Assembly: GCA_023375675.1 (NCBI GenBank)
Contig: JALQBC010000027.1
Span: 62,001 to 126,000, forward strand
Direction: 5' to 3'
Length of the DNA: 64,000 bases
Source of the DNA: Cytospora piceicola
Lineage: Eukaryota > Ascomycota > Sordariomycetes > Diaporthales > Cytosporaceae
Under the pieces are notes generated by a model. It searched no databases and had not been told where the DNA came from. It was given only the letters and a program-made list of their open reading frames with translations. This document shows, one piece after another, positions 55,154 to 64,000 of this stretch. Both the position numbers and the translations under genes were made by a program. Position 1 is the stretch's first letter. Each line of letters opens with the position of its first letter.

Positions 55154-56134
55154 TTAGGCGGCGGAGGTGCCCTTCTCGACCGACTCCTCGGGCCAGACGT
55201 CGTAGCCGAAGGTGTCCTTCATGTTGACGAACCGCGTGTGGCGGCCCTTGGCGACGCTCTGCACGGCCTCGAAGTCGGCCTCGGACAGGTCGGGCACCAG
55301 GAAGTTGGTCTCGATGCGGCTGGGCGTCGAGCTCTTGGGCAGGACGGCGTAGCCCCTCTTCAGGCCCCAGCCCAGCAGGACCTGGGCGAGCGTGTGCCCG
55401 CTGCGGTCGGCGACCTCGTTGAGGGTCACGTTGGTGCGGACCTTCTCGCCCGTGTTGGGGACCTGGTCCTGGGAGCCCAGGGGCGAGTACGCCTCGGGCA
55501 GGACGCCGTTCTCCAGGCAGAACTTGACGAGGTCGTTGTTGGGGAGGAAGGGGTGGATCTCGATCTGGTTGACGGTGGGCTTGACCTTGGCGAAGGAGAA
55601 GAGCTTCTTCAGGCCTTCGATGGTCCAGTTGGAGACACCGACAGCCTTGACCTTGCCCGACTCGTAGAGCTCCTCGACGACGCGCCACGTGGGCTCTGGG
55701 TTCTCGGTGAGCTCCTTGTTGATGATGTACTTGCCATCAGCGCCGATCTTGGGCTCGTAGTCGTCAGTCCTCTCGGCAGCGATGGGCCAGTGGACGAGGT
55801 ACAGGTCGACGTAGTCGAGACCGAGCTTGCGCAGGGACTCGTTGAAGGAATGTCTGACGTCCTCGGGCTTGTGCATGTGGTTCCAGAACTTGGTGCAAAC
55901 GAAGAGGTCCTCGCGCTTCAGGGAGGGATTCTCCTTGAGGTGGTCGCGGATGGCATCACCGACCTCCTGCTCGTTCTTGTAGAAGGCAGCGCAGTCCAGG
56001 TGCCGGTAGCCGACCTCGAGGGCCTTCCTGACGGCCTTGTAGCTCTCGCCCTGGGAGCCCTCGTTGGCGAAGGTGCCGAAGCCCAGGCCGGGCATCTTGA
56101 CGCCGTTGTTCAGGGTGAAGGTGAATTGCGCCAT
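55154..56134 (-). CDS. Aldo-keto reductase (AKR3-like)
   Basis: NADPH-dependent cytosolic reductase of aldehydes and ketoses, related to yeast Gcy1/Ypr1 and fungal glycerol/xylose-type AKRs. Single-exon 326 aa, a usual length. The complete catalytic tetrad is visible: Asp47 and Tyr52 (HLDCAAFYKNE), Lys82 (CTKFWN) and His115 (LVHWP). Further family marks are GFGTFANEG at the start, AVGVSNW, VNQIEIHPFLPN, the cofactor loop YSPLGS, and LPKSSTPSRIETN binding NADPH. Codons strongly favour C or G at third positions, unlike cluster genes, which suggests high expression. The long opposite-strand open frame over it is a by-product of that bias. No reason to link it to the cluster. Confidence 0.93.
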   Translation of the reverse strand: MAQFTFTLNNGVKMPGLGFGTFANEGSQGESYKAVRKALEVGYRHLDCAAFYKNEQEVGDAIRDHLKENPSLKREDLFVCTKFWNHMHKPEDVRHSFNESLRKLGLDYVDLYLVHWPIAAERTDDYEPKIGADGKYIINKELTENPEPTWRVVEELYESGKVKAVGVSNWTIEGLKKLFSFAKVKPTVNQIEIHPFLPNNDLVKFCLENGVLPEAYSPLGSQDQVPNTGEKVRTNVTLNEVADRSGHTLAQVLLGWGLKRGYAVLPKSSTPSRIETNFLVPDLSEADFEAVQSVAKGRHTRFVNMKDTFGYDVWPEESVEKGTSAA

Positions 56135-58461
56135 GTTGTTCTGATTTGGTTGTGTACTGGTCGGTTTGCGTCTAACAAGCGTGGGTTACTATGTGTGATG
56201 GTGTTTTCTATGGAAGGAGAGTATGAGTTATGCGTTGTTCAGATGAGATGGAGATGGGGCAAGCAGCAGCAACAACTTACTTTGATCGAGGTGTTTCTCT
56301 GCAGGGCTGTCGATCAACGGTTAAAAAAGTCGGTCAGTCAGGATTCGGGAGAAATGATAGTGAGACTAATAGCTCATTCAAGGTCCCTTTTTCTCGGAAG
56401 TCCAACGAGGTGAGTGATATTGATAAGGAGAGCTAGAAGCTCTGATTGCATCATCCTCTCCCAACAGAAACATTGGTGCGTATTAGTTCCCTCTTTGTCA
56501 TCGGGCAGAGGAGCAACACAGTGAAAAGTTATTTTACAAAGTCATCCGTAGCATAATACTGTGTACGAGTCGGCCAATCGCCACGGGCGGCTGGCGTATT
56601 TGCCCATGATTGATCGATCTCGCACCGTCTCCCAGAAGTTGGCACATCGGTGTGGGTATAAAGATGTGGGTCTACCTTAGGAGGATGGAGGTTTCACTTG
56701 GCTGTGACGATGAGCATGTGAAAAGGGTCCTGGGCAGCCACAGTCAGGCAGTTTCTGCCCCTCCCCCTCCCCCTCCAACTCCACCCCTCGTACGTGTTGG
56801 CAGGCTAATTTATTTGTCCCTGCTTGCCCTGAGCTACCCTGCTCGCCCTGCTCGCCCTGCCTGCCCCTGCTGCCATGCTTTGGATCCCAGGTCCCGCTGT
56901 CCAAGGGTAATCTCGGCAGTCTCGGGGGATCCAGGAAGTGGGAGACTTGGTGCCATTTTGAACACTGAAAGCCAGTGGGAGGATTTACACGTAGGCACGC
57001 AGACGCACGGTAGACAAACCCGATGGAGCAGCGATCATGGGAATTGTGTGAAGTGAATCTGCAACTTTCAGGGACTTTGCGACACAACTTTAAAGAGATT
57101 TCGCTCCACCCCGGTTTTCTGACATCATCATAGTCCGCTACGGGTCCAATTTGAGGGTTGAGGCTCCGCAAGCGTGCCGTGAGGCGGACAGTCTTGAGTG
57201 GGTCAACCACGGCCCTTTTCCGGACGTCTGACCTGAACTTCATGTAGGTAGGCAGTTGTAGGTAACATAATATGTACAGCATGGCAATAGCCTCAAAAAG
57301 GTTTGGCCCGCTTCAGGAACGGCAGATACGGGCCAATTACAAGACGGCTGCAGCAGTGACCATACCAGGCCATACCAGGCCATACAGCACAGGCTTACAG
57401 GCTTACAGGCATAACACATAATATCAAAGAGCGGCTCTGCACGAGTCCGCCAGTGTCTGACCAGTCAGGTCGCTCAGTCACATACTATGCAGTAGAGACG
57501 TCGTTGTTGGCTGCCACCCAAGACACCCGACCCTCCAGTAGAGCCCCGGCACTTCACATACCATGTATCACAAACGGCGACTCACCTGTAGTAGCTTACT
57601 TAGTAGGTACTGTGCATGTATCGAAGTATCTATGTATCTATGTATCATATGTACGGCATGTCTCTTTGGTCACATCCGACGAAAACTCCATGGATTCTTG
57701 TCAGACACATACACACTTCACCCACTACACCACCACCACCCTCGTATGTACACAGGTATCAATGATGATGCTCCCAAATTACGCCGGCGGCACGCTGCTT
57801 GTTGTTATCGGGAAATCCGCCCCAGTCTTTTTTTTCTTAATCGGTGGATATTTTTCACGGGAATTTGTCGCGAGTATTGTGGCGCGATGACGTCCTTTCC
57901 GAGTCAGGTCCCCATTCTTTTCTATCCATTCTTTAACCAGAGCCGTCTCTGCCACCGACACATGGCTCGTCGTGGTACATCATAGCGCGCGTAGCTTACG
58001 CCATGTACTGGAGACCTCGTAGATATCTCGATCTTGCGGTGGAGAAGGCGGCGGAGAGTTCGGAAAGCCTGTAGACTGTACATGACACTGTACGCCCTTC
58101 TCAATACTGAACAGCTGCCACGCCCGCGAGGAGCCCAGCCAAACCACCCTTGCCAAGGACCAACTCGCATACAGTACAGTTACCAAGTGTGTGTGTCGGG
58201 GGTGAAAGGGAATTTAGGTCGCTCTCCCGGCCTTGATGCCAACAAGTCTCCAAACGAAGGATGCCTGTATGAGAGTATTTAAGCACTCAAGGAACCCACT
58301 TACTATCCTCAGGAGAACTTAACGTCCTTCCATGATATCTATTTGACTGTCTTTACTTTTCTACTCGGTGTCACGATTACAATAAGCTCAGGAAGCAATA
58401 TCAAGACCGTGAACATCACCCTTATTTGATACCCCCTCCCACCCCCTAAACAACTTTCAAC
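56135..58461. other. 2.3-kb intergenic, short tandem repeats
   Basis: Promoters of the leftward AKR and the rightward HAD gene. Contains three copies of CCATACCAGG and then of AGGCTTACAGGC at 57360-57412, and CTGCTCGCC repeats near 56840. No gene recognised. Confidence 0.5.
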
Positions 58462-59983
58462 ATGGTTACTTTCGAGGAGACTGATGTGGCTGTCGCCGCC
58501 GCCGCCCAGAACGGCGAGCACAAGGCTTCTGGCCTTCCCATCCCCGGTGACGACAACGGAACCGGTGCCATCGAGGTCCCAGCAACCCGCTCCTCCGTCT
58601 CCGAGGCTGCGAAATACATGCACAACCTGAGTGTCTCGCCATCCATGAAGGACAGGAGAGGCTCTCGCAACTCCTTCGGCGCTTCCCTGCCCATCCCCCG
58701 GAGGCAGTCCCGCCAGACTCGTCTGTCGTCCGTCCACTACCCTGAAGGCAGCGATGTCTCCGGCCGCCCAACCCGCCCTGGCATGCCGCCAATCCAGCCC
58801 ACCCGGGCACTCCTTGCCTCTCAGGTCCAGACCATTGAGACCGAGAAGGTCAAGAAGGCCAAGAACATGGCCTTCGCCTTCGACATTGACGGTGTCCTCG
58901 TCCACGGTGACCGTCTGATCCCAGAGGGCCGAAAGGCTCTCGAGATCCTGAACGGCGAGAACGAGCTTGGCATCAAGATCCCCCACATCTTGTAAGTCTT
59001 ACCGCAATATGACGCTATCCACTAGAGCCTTATTCTAACGTCACCACAGCCTCACCAACGGATCCGGCAAGCCTGAGAAGCCCCGTTGCGAGCAGCTGAC
59101 CAAGATTCTTGGCCAGCCCGTCGAGACGGACCAGTTCATCCAGTCCCACACGCCCATGTCTGCCCTGGCCGAGTACTACAACACCGTCATCGTGGTCGGT
59201 GGTGAGGGCTACAAGTGCCGAGAGGTCGCCGAGCAGTACGGCTTCAAGGACATTGTCGTCCCCAACGACATCGTCGCCTGGGACCCTACCATTGCCCCTT
59301 ACCGAGTCTTCACCGACGAGGAGCGTGCCACCTCCCGGCCAAGGGACTTCTCCAAGGTCCACATCGAGGCCATCCTGGTGTTCTCCGACTCCCGCGACTA
59401 CGCCACCGACATGCAGATCATCATGGACCTGCTCCTGTCCGAGAACGGTCTCCTCCACACCAAGGCCAAGGACCCCGTCTCCCAGCGTATCCCCATCTAC
59501 TTCTCCCAGGGTGATCTGCTGTGCCCCACCGAGCACCCCAACCCCCGTATGTCCCAGGGTGCCTTCCGCATCGGCCTCGAGGCCATGTACCGCGCCCTGG
59601 TCGGCGTCGACCTGGAGCGTGTCGTCTACGGCAAGCCCGAGCTGGCCACCTACAAGTACGCCGACGAGGTCCTCACCAGCTGGATGGACGAGCTGCACGG
59701 CGAGGAGCGCCTGCCCGAGAACATCTACATGGTCGGCGACAACCCCGCCTCCGACATTGTCGGCGGCAACATGTACGGCTGGAACACCTGCCTGGTGCGC
59801 ACCGGTGTGTTCCAGGGCGGCGACAACGACGAGAACAACCCCGCCAACTTCGGCGTCTTCCCCAACGTCCTCGAGGCCGTCAAGACGGCCCTGCGCAAGG
59901 AGCTGGGCGAGGACTTCAAGATGCACTTCGACGAGAGCATGAACCCTCTGCACTCCGACGAGAGCCACGCTGTTGTGGTTTAA
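58462..59983 (+). CDS. HAD-superfamily hydrolase, CECR5/YKR070W type
   Basis: Member of HAD subfamily IIA resembling yeast YKR070W and human CECR5 (HDHD5), often mitochondrial; the substrate is not established. Exons 58462-58991 and 59050-59983 (intron 58 nt, GTAAGT to CACAG) give 487 aa. The first ~130 residues are Ala/Ser/Pro rich and may be a targeting or disordered region. Motif I is FDIDGVLVHG (Asp141 nucleophile, Asp143 acid/base); LTNGSGK is motif II across the splice; motif IV is VGDNPASDIVGGN near residue 406, with the expected two acidic residues. GQPVETDQFIQSHTPM is typical of the family cap. Very strong C-ending codon use. Stand-alone gene. Confidence 0.9.
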
Positions 59984-61609
59984 GCTTACTAGTGCGGTGG
60001 TGCGTGCGTGTGCGTATGTGTTGTGTGTCTTTACTCTTGGCTTTTTTATGTCTGTTAGAGAGGGTCACGGCGTTCATGGGATTACGATGTGAAGGGCGCA
60101 TCTTAGAAGACCGAGGCTCGTCCCGGCAATATGAAGCATCAAGAGTTTACGATAGATCTGGACTCAGAATCGAGTAGATCTAGTCTTAGAATAGGAGAAA
60201 TAGGCAGCCTCTAGAGAGCGTCATTTCGCACCATTTTTTCGTTCCCCTCGCACAAGTGCCCCTGATTCATGTGAGATGTAGGCTTGACTTTCCCACTGTT
60301 TATACGATGGCTATATGCAATGTTCTATGTAGACAGCATACATAGTTGCGGCCGGTCCATTTGTCATTTTAATGCGCGCAGTCTTCATGTTCTCAAGCAG
60401 ACTGAACGTATCCAGGGCGAACCCCCCTTTCTCTGCCCCTCCATGACCCCTGGCTCCAAGGTGATGATCGACTTCGCAAACACCCGGCGACGGGGCCCTC
60501 CAGAGTCTCCACTCTGGGGTTCAATGCAGGAGCTTAAAGCCTCACCCCGCCCTCCCCGCCCTGTTTTCACACCAATACAGTAATGAACGCTCATCTTCTT
60601 CCGAGATTCGCCTATACAGATTCCAAGTACTATATGGCTCAATTGTTCCACACTGTGAGGATCCAATAGGTATAATGGTGCAGGTGACCAATGATTATGG
60701 TTGTGATAGGCGCGCAAACTGTCATGTTGGAAATCTGAGGGAGTGTATAGCTCAAGCGTGGGGGGGGGGGGGGCTGGTGACATCTGGATACGACTTCCTT
60801 TCTGTCTTCCGGCCATTGAGATAATTTATCTTTACTGTAAGGTCAAGTCATCGACCTGCTAACGTAGTCCGCCACAACCGAGAATTCCTTACGAAGACGT
60901 GATATCTTGAGTCGCACGAGTTCTCTGCCATGTATCCTTGATGACGGCTGTGACACATGTCACTTTCTAGTTTAGAGTTGTGAAAGTGCTCACCATGCCT
61001 TATGTTCACCGTCTTCAGTCGCTCTTGAGCAGTGTTCACGACTAAAGACTACACATATGTGTTAATTCCTAGCAATTGATGAACTTCTGGAACTCGGAGC
61101 CAGGCATGAACCTCAGACAGTAGGAGACGAAGCGAGTAGTCAGAAATTGTACTGCCTTCGAGGTTCTTTTACGCCCGGGAGTTTGTTAGTATTAGGAGAG
61201 GCTCGTTCCTCAGTTACAAAACCTACATTGTCCAAAACATCTCCTGAATTGGCTGGTGGCTTCCAGTTCACTGCTGAACTTTTGAGAACAATACTTGAAA
61301 CACTCTTTTGGTTTTACTACCTATGAGCAAAGTCGCCCGAAATAATGTGAAACGTGCATCGTTCACTGGTAGAACCTGGGTTTAGGCATATGTTTTGTCA
61401 GTGACAACAGTGGCGGGAACCTCCTTTGTCACGTACGTATACAAGGGCCACTCAATAACCGATGAGGCAATATTCATATACCTCGACCTGGTGTTTGAGC
61501 CTTATAATACTTGTCACCCAGCCGTCAACATGGACATGGAATGACATCTCATATTGTCTTCTCGCTACAGTTACCCGTCAATGGATGTAGAAGACCAACA
61601 GACACAATC
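59984..61609. other. 1.6-kb intergenic, no gene recognised
   Basis: Includes a G14 run near 60760-60773. Short minus-strand frames lack domains. Nothing else supported. Confidence 0.5.
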
Positions 61610-62516
61610 ATGCCTACCAGGTTTCGTGACATTCCAAATGTGACATGGGACAACTCCACAACTGCGAATACCACACGTCCAACCGCGAATATGCAGGGCC
61701 TTGAGGCCAGCACGGGACCTTTTCCCGAGCAAGATATGCTGCGGAATCTCCAGCAGATGGAAGAGCTAGCAGACATACTCGAACGGGAGTACCGCCCCTG
61801 CCCCTGCAACTGCTCTCAGAACACCCAAATTTCGAGAAGTGTGGACATCCAGGACTTGGGACTCATCGACCTCTCTGGAACAGATCAACATTTGAAGGAA
61901 CTACACTCGGTAAGCATCCTTATCGAGCCGTAAATTCACATCAGACGCCTCAGCGGGTGGTTTTCATTCTTCCTACTCTTTTGCCCTTCACCCCTCCCCA
62001 GATCATAAGTACGAAGGAGATGAAGAAGGAACGCGACTAGGGAAAGGAACACGGCTGACGTCCCATCGTCTTGGTGAACAGGCACTTCAAAAGCTCGCCG
62101 GAGTTCGCAACTTCACACCCTTCTGGGCCAACCAGTACTTCCGTGAGATCAAGCGCAAGGTGAAGGCTCCAGAATTTCTGAACCTGTCTCCAGAGCTGAG
62201 CAGTTGCAAAGTCGTCCTGGACGAGCTGACCCACCCGGAAGTCCGGCCGCTCAACCACTGGTTTCTGCAGCCTGTTGATGCGGTCGCACTCAACCTGCCG
62301 ACATACCACGAGACCATCCTGCAGCCTATGGACTTGGGTACCATGAGGGAGAAGTTGGAGAACGGCGAGTACAGCGCGGCCAGTGAGTTCAAGGATGATT
62401 TCGACCTCATGATCAGAAACTGCAAGACGTTCAACTGGAAGGGCGAGGCGTGCTACGTGGCGGGCGAGGAACTCGAGAAGGTTTTCGAGGACATGTGGTC
62501 TCGGATTGGTTTCTAG
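61610..62516 (+). CDS. Bromodomain protein
   Basis: Acetyl-lysine reader, presumably nuclear. Exons 61610-61909 and 62082-62516 join in phase 0 (donor GTAAGC, acceptor AACAG) for 244 aa. The first 100 residues are polar with a PCPCNC cluster and a helix MLRNLQQMEELADILEREYR; no domain recognised there. From about residue 145 the bromodomain is complete: LNHWFLQPVDAVALNLPTYH (ZA loop), ILQPMDLGTMREKLENGEY, FKDDFDLMIRNCKTFN with the acetyl-lysine-binding Asn, and a final helix AGEELEKVFEDMW. The intron is long (172 nt) with an open segment inside that ends in TAG, which I did not use as an exon. The start could lie upstream at an ATG at 61541 in the same frame. Confidence 0.75.
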
Positions 62517-63084
62517 CCATGGCACAGAAGTTCTTTGTCTTCGTCCACTTGATATCTATCATTCATACAGATTCAAGGATACGAGCTGAGCAGCCAGAAT
62601 ATTTGACGGCTAGCCTGGCTGTGAAGCTGATGCATACACACACGACGATGTGGCTTCACGGGACATAGAGCAATATTCATTGATTCCACGGGCTCAGGAA
62701 CCCTGCAATCTTATTGTTGTACCAAAGCCCAATAAGAAAGTGCACCCGTCCACAATATTCTTCTGTTTAATCCCATTTGAACAATGTCTTCGTTCATTCG
62801 TTTATTACTTGCATAAGTAATATATAGGACGTCATTACATCAAACAGATCCGACTTATACCATATACTATGTAAGTGTGTCCAGCTCATACTTACCTAGG
62901 GCACCCCCCCCCCCTTTCCAGTAAAAAACATATGTACCGTGGCTCCCCCTCACTCAGCATGTCATGTCAACCCTATCCCGCATCTGCAGGGCTTCCCACC
63001 GTCAAATCCGACAGCTGGCCGGGATCTTCACAAGCTTCCCCTCCATTAAGCCCAGCAGCATGTTACAGCATACATACCTTGATT

Positions 63085-63888
63085 ATGAGCTACGAAGGGT
63101 ACGACGAGCTTATTCAGTATATCGACTGCCAGCAGGAAGATGTCCAATCCTACGCTCGAGCAGTCCTTCATTTTATACAGTCATATCAGACCGAATATAC
63201 GACGTTTCAGAACGCTCTTGAGACACCCCATGCATTCGTTGAGGGCGTCATGGACGAGATCGGGGGAGGAACGTCTACCTCAGAACTGGCTGGTGACTTT
63301 AGGCGACAGTTCCACACAATGACTATCCAGGAGGGCTTGCCGGACCTAGATGTCATTATATCCGAGATCCGTGAGACGGGGACTTGGGAGAGACCTGGAG
63401 TCGAGGCGGATCAACCCCCAGCTGCCTCCATCAGGAGCTTTTCCTCGGGTAGTAGCGATGCGATTCCCACGCCCGAGGGCACCGACTCTTCAACACCACC
63501 ATCACCACCACCTGCACAGCACACGCCTCGGATTGAAGAGCCCGGTAACTACTGGCCGAATATCCAACTCTGGCTGGACTCGTCGCCGCCGGGTAGCCGA
63601 ACCGACGATGCCCGTCCCACAATCACGTGCACAATCTGTGGGGACGAGCTGGTGGTCGAGGAAGGAGGTCTCCAGCCCGCTAATGGCGAGCGCGAGAGGC
63701 TGTTCAAGTTGCGTTGCGGTCACGTTTTTGGGGTGGCTTGCCTCAAGGGCTGGGACGAGGCGGGCACGGGTGAGAGCGATGACAATGACGAGGATGAGAG
63801 TGTGACTAAGTGTCCTACGTGTAGGCAGCCCATCCTTAGGGACGAGCTGGTTGCACTTGAGGAGGCCGCAATCGCGAGTCTCGAGTGA
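63085..63888 (+). CDS. RING-finger protein
   Basis: Probable E3 ubiquitin ligase. C-terminal RING: CTICGDEL, a 26-residue spacer, LRCGHVFGVACLKGW, then after an acidic loop (ESDDNDEDES) KCPTCRQPI, giving the C-x2-C ... C-x-H-x5-C ... C-x2-C zinc-ligand spacing of a C3HC4-type RING with an enlarged loop. The N-terminal ~90 residues are helical (EGYDELIQYIDCQQEDVQ) without a known domain, followed by a Ser/Pro/Thr-rich linker. The frame is open to 62875, with an ATG at 62932, so a longer product or an upstream intron is possible; the ATG at 63085 marks the start of the ordered sequence. Confidence 0.75.
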   Translation: MSYEGYDELIQYIDCQQEDVQSYARAVLHFIQSYQTEYTTFQNALETPHAFVEGVMDEIGGGTSTSELAGDFRRQFHTMTIQEGLPDLDVIISEIRETGTWERPGVEADQPPAASIRSFSSGSSDAIPTPEGTDSSTPPSPPPAQHTPRIEEPGNYWPNIQLWLDSSPPGSRTDDARPTITCTICGDELVVEEGGLQPANGERERLFKLRCGHVFGVACLKGWDEAGTGESDDNDEDESVTKCPTCRQPILRDELVALEEAAIASLE

Positions 63889-64000
63889 GGCCCTGAAATG
63901 GGCAAGTTCTATTACTGACAGACCCTGTGAAAGCCTAGGAGTTGAAGACATATATAGGAATATCATTTTATGTATAACTTCCGACCTGCAACATGGGTTT

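Noticed and set aside
55238..56413. 391-residue plus-strand open frame over the aldo-keto reductase
   Set aside because: Antisense shadow caused by the gene's strong C/G third-position bias; the product has no family features.
59030..59968. 312-residue minus-strand open frame over the HAD gene
   Set aside because: Same cause: antisense of a highly biased coding exon.
61982..62040. Extra exon inside the bromodomain gene intron
   Set aside because: Has an acceptor-like CCCCAG but no donor, and its frame ends in TAG; direct splicing to 62082 keeps the frame.

Overview
The window is genomic DNA of a filamentous ascomycete (Pezizomycotina, most likely a Sordariomycete). The support is short 55-130 bp GT-AG introns with TGCTAAC-like branch points, C/G-rich third codon positions in housekeeping genes, abundant TACCTAGGTA/(ACCT)n microsatellites, decayed genes carrying CAG-to-TAG stops like those left by repeat-induced point mutation (RIP), and a fungal secondary-metabolite cluster. 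Splice sites below were assigned by eye from reading frame and consensus.

Left flank (1-16.9 kb): an MFS transporter relic, an amino-acid permease with a minisatellite inside an unusually long intron, a small one-TM protein, an RCC1-type Ran exchange factor, a class II aldolase-like protein, a 480-bp (ACCT)n array, a decayed SNF2-helicase-like gene, a frameshifted J-domain gene, a previously fragmentary four-exon gene of unknown function, and an LTR-like element.

Core cluster (16.9-45.4 kb): a hybrid highly reducing PKS-NRPS of about 4098 aa (KS-AT-DH-MT-inactive ER-KR-ACP-C-A-T-R), divergently transcribed from its trans-enoyl reductase; a rhodopsin-like seven-TM protein; an AflR-like Zn2Cys6 regulator; a DHA2 MFS exporter; an EthD-fold protein divergent from a small four-TM protein; and an alpha/beta hydrolase of the kind that accompanies PKS-NRPSs. 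The expected flow is: PKS plus trans-ER build a methylated, reduced chain, the NRPS module adds one amino acid, the R domain releases it, the hydrolase and EthD protein act afterwards, and the MFS protein exports. No P450, FAD oxidase or Diels-Alderase is seen, so the product should be lightly tailored, or tailoring genes lie elsewhere. Two CGG-N3-CCG palindromes in the PKS/ER promoter are candidate regulator sites.

Right flank (45.4-64 kb): decayed coding sequence, a degenerate repeat array, a small hypothetical gene, a second SNF2-like relic homologous to the one at 10.5-12.5 kb and in the same orientation, then ordinary genes: an aldo-keto reductase, a HAD phosphatase-like protein, a bromodomain protein and a RING protein. 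The two helicase relics bracket the cluster.
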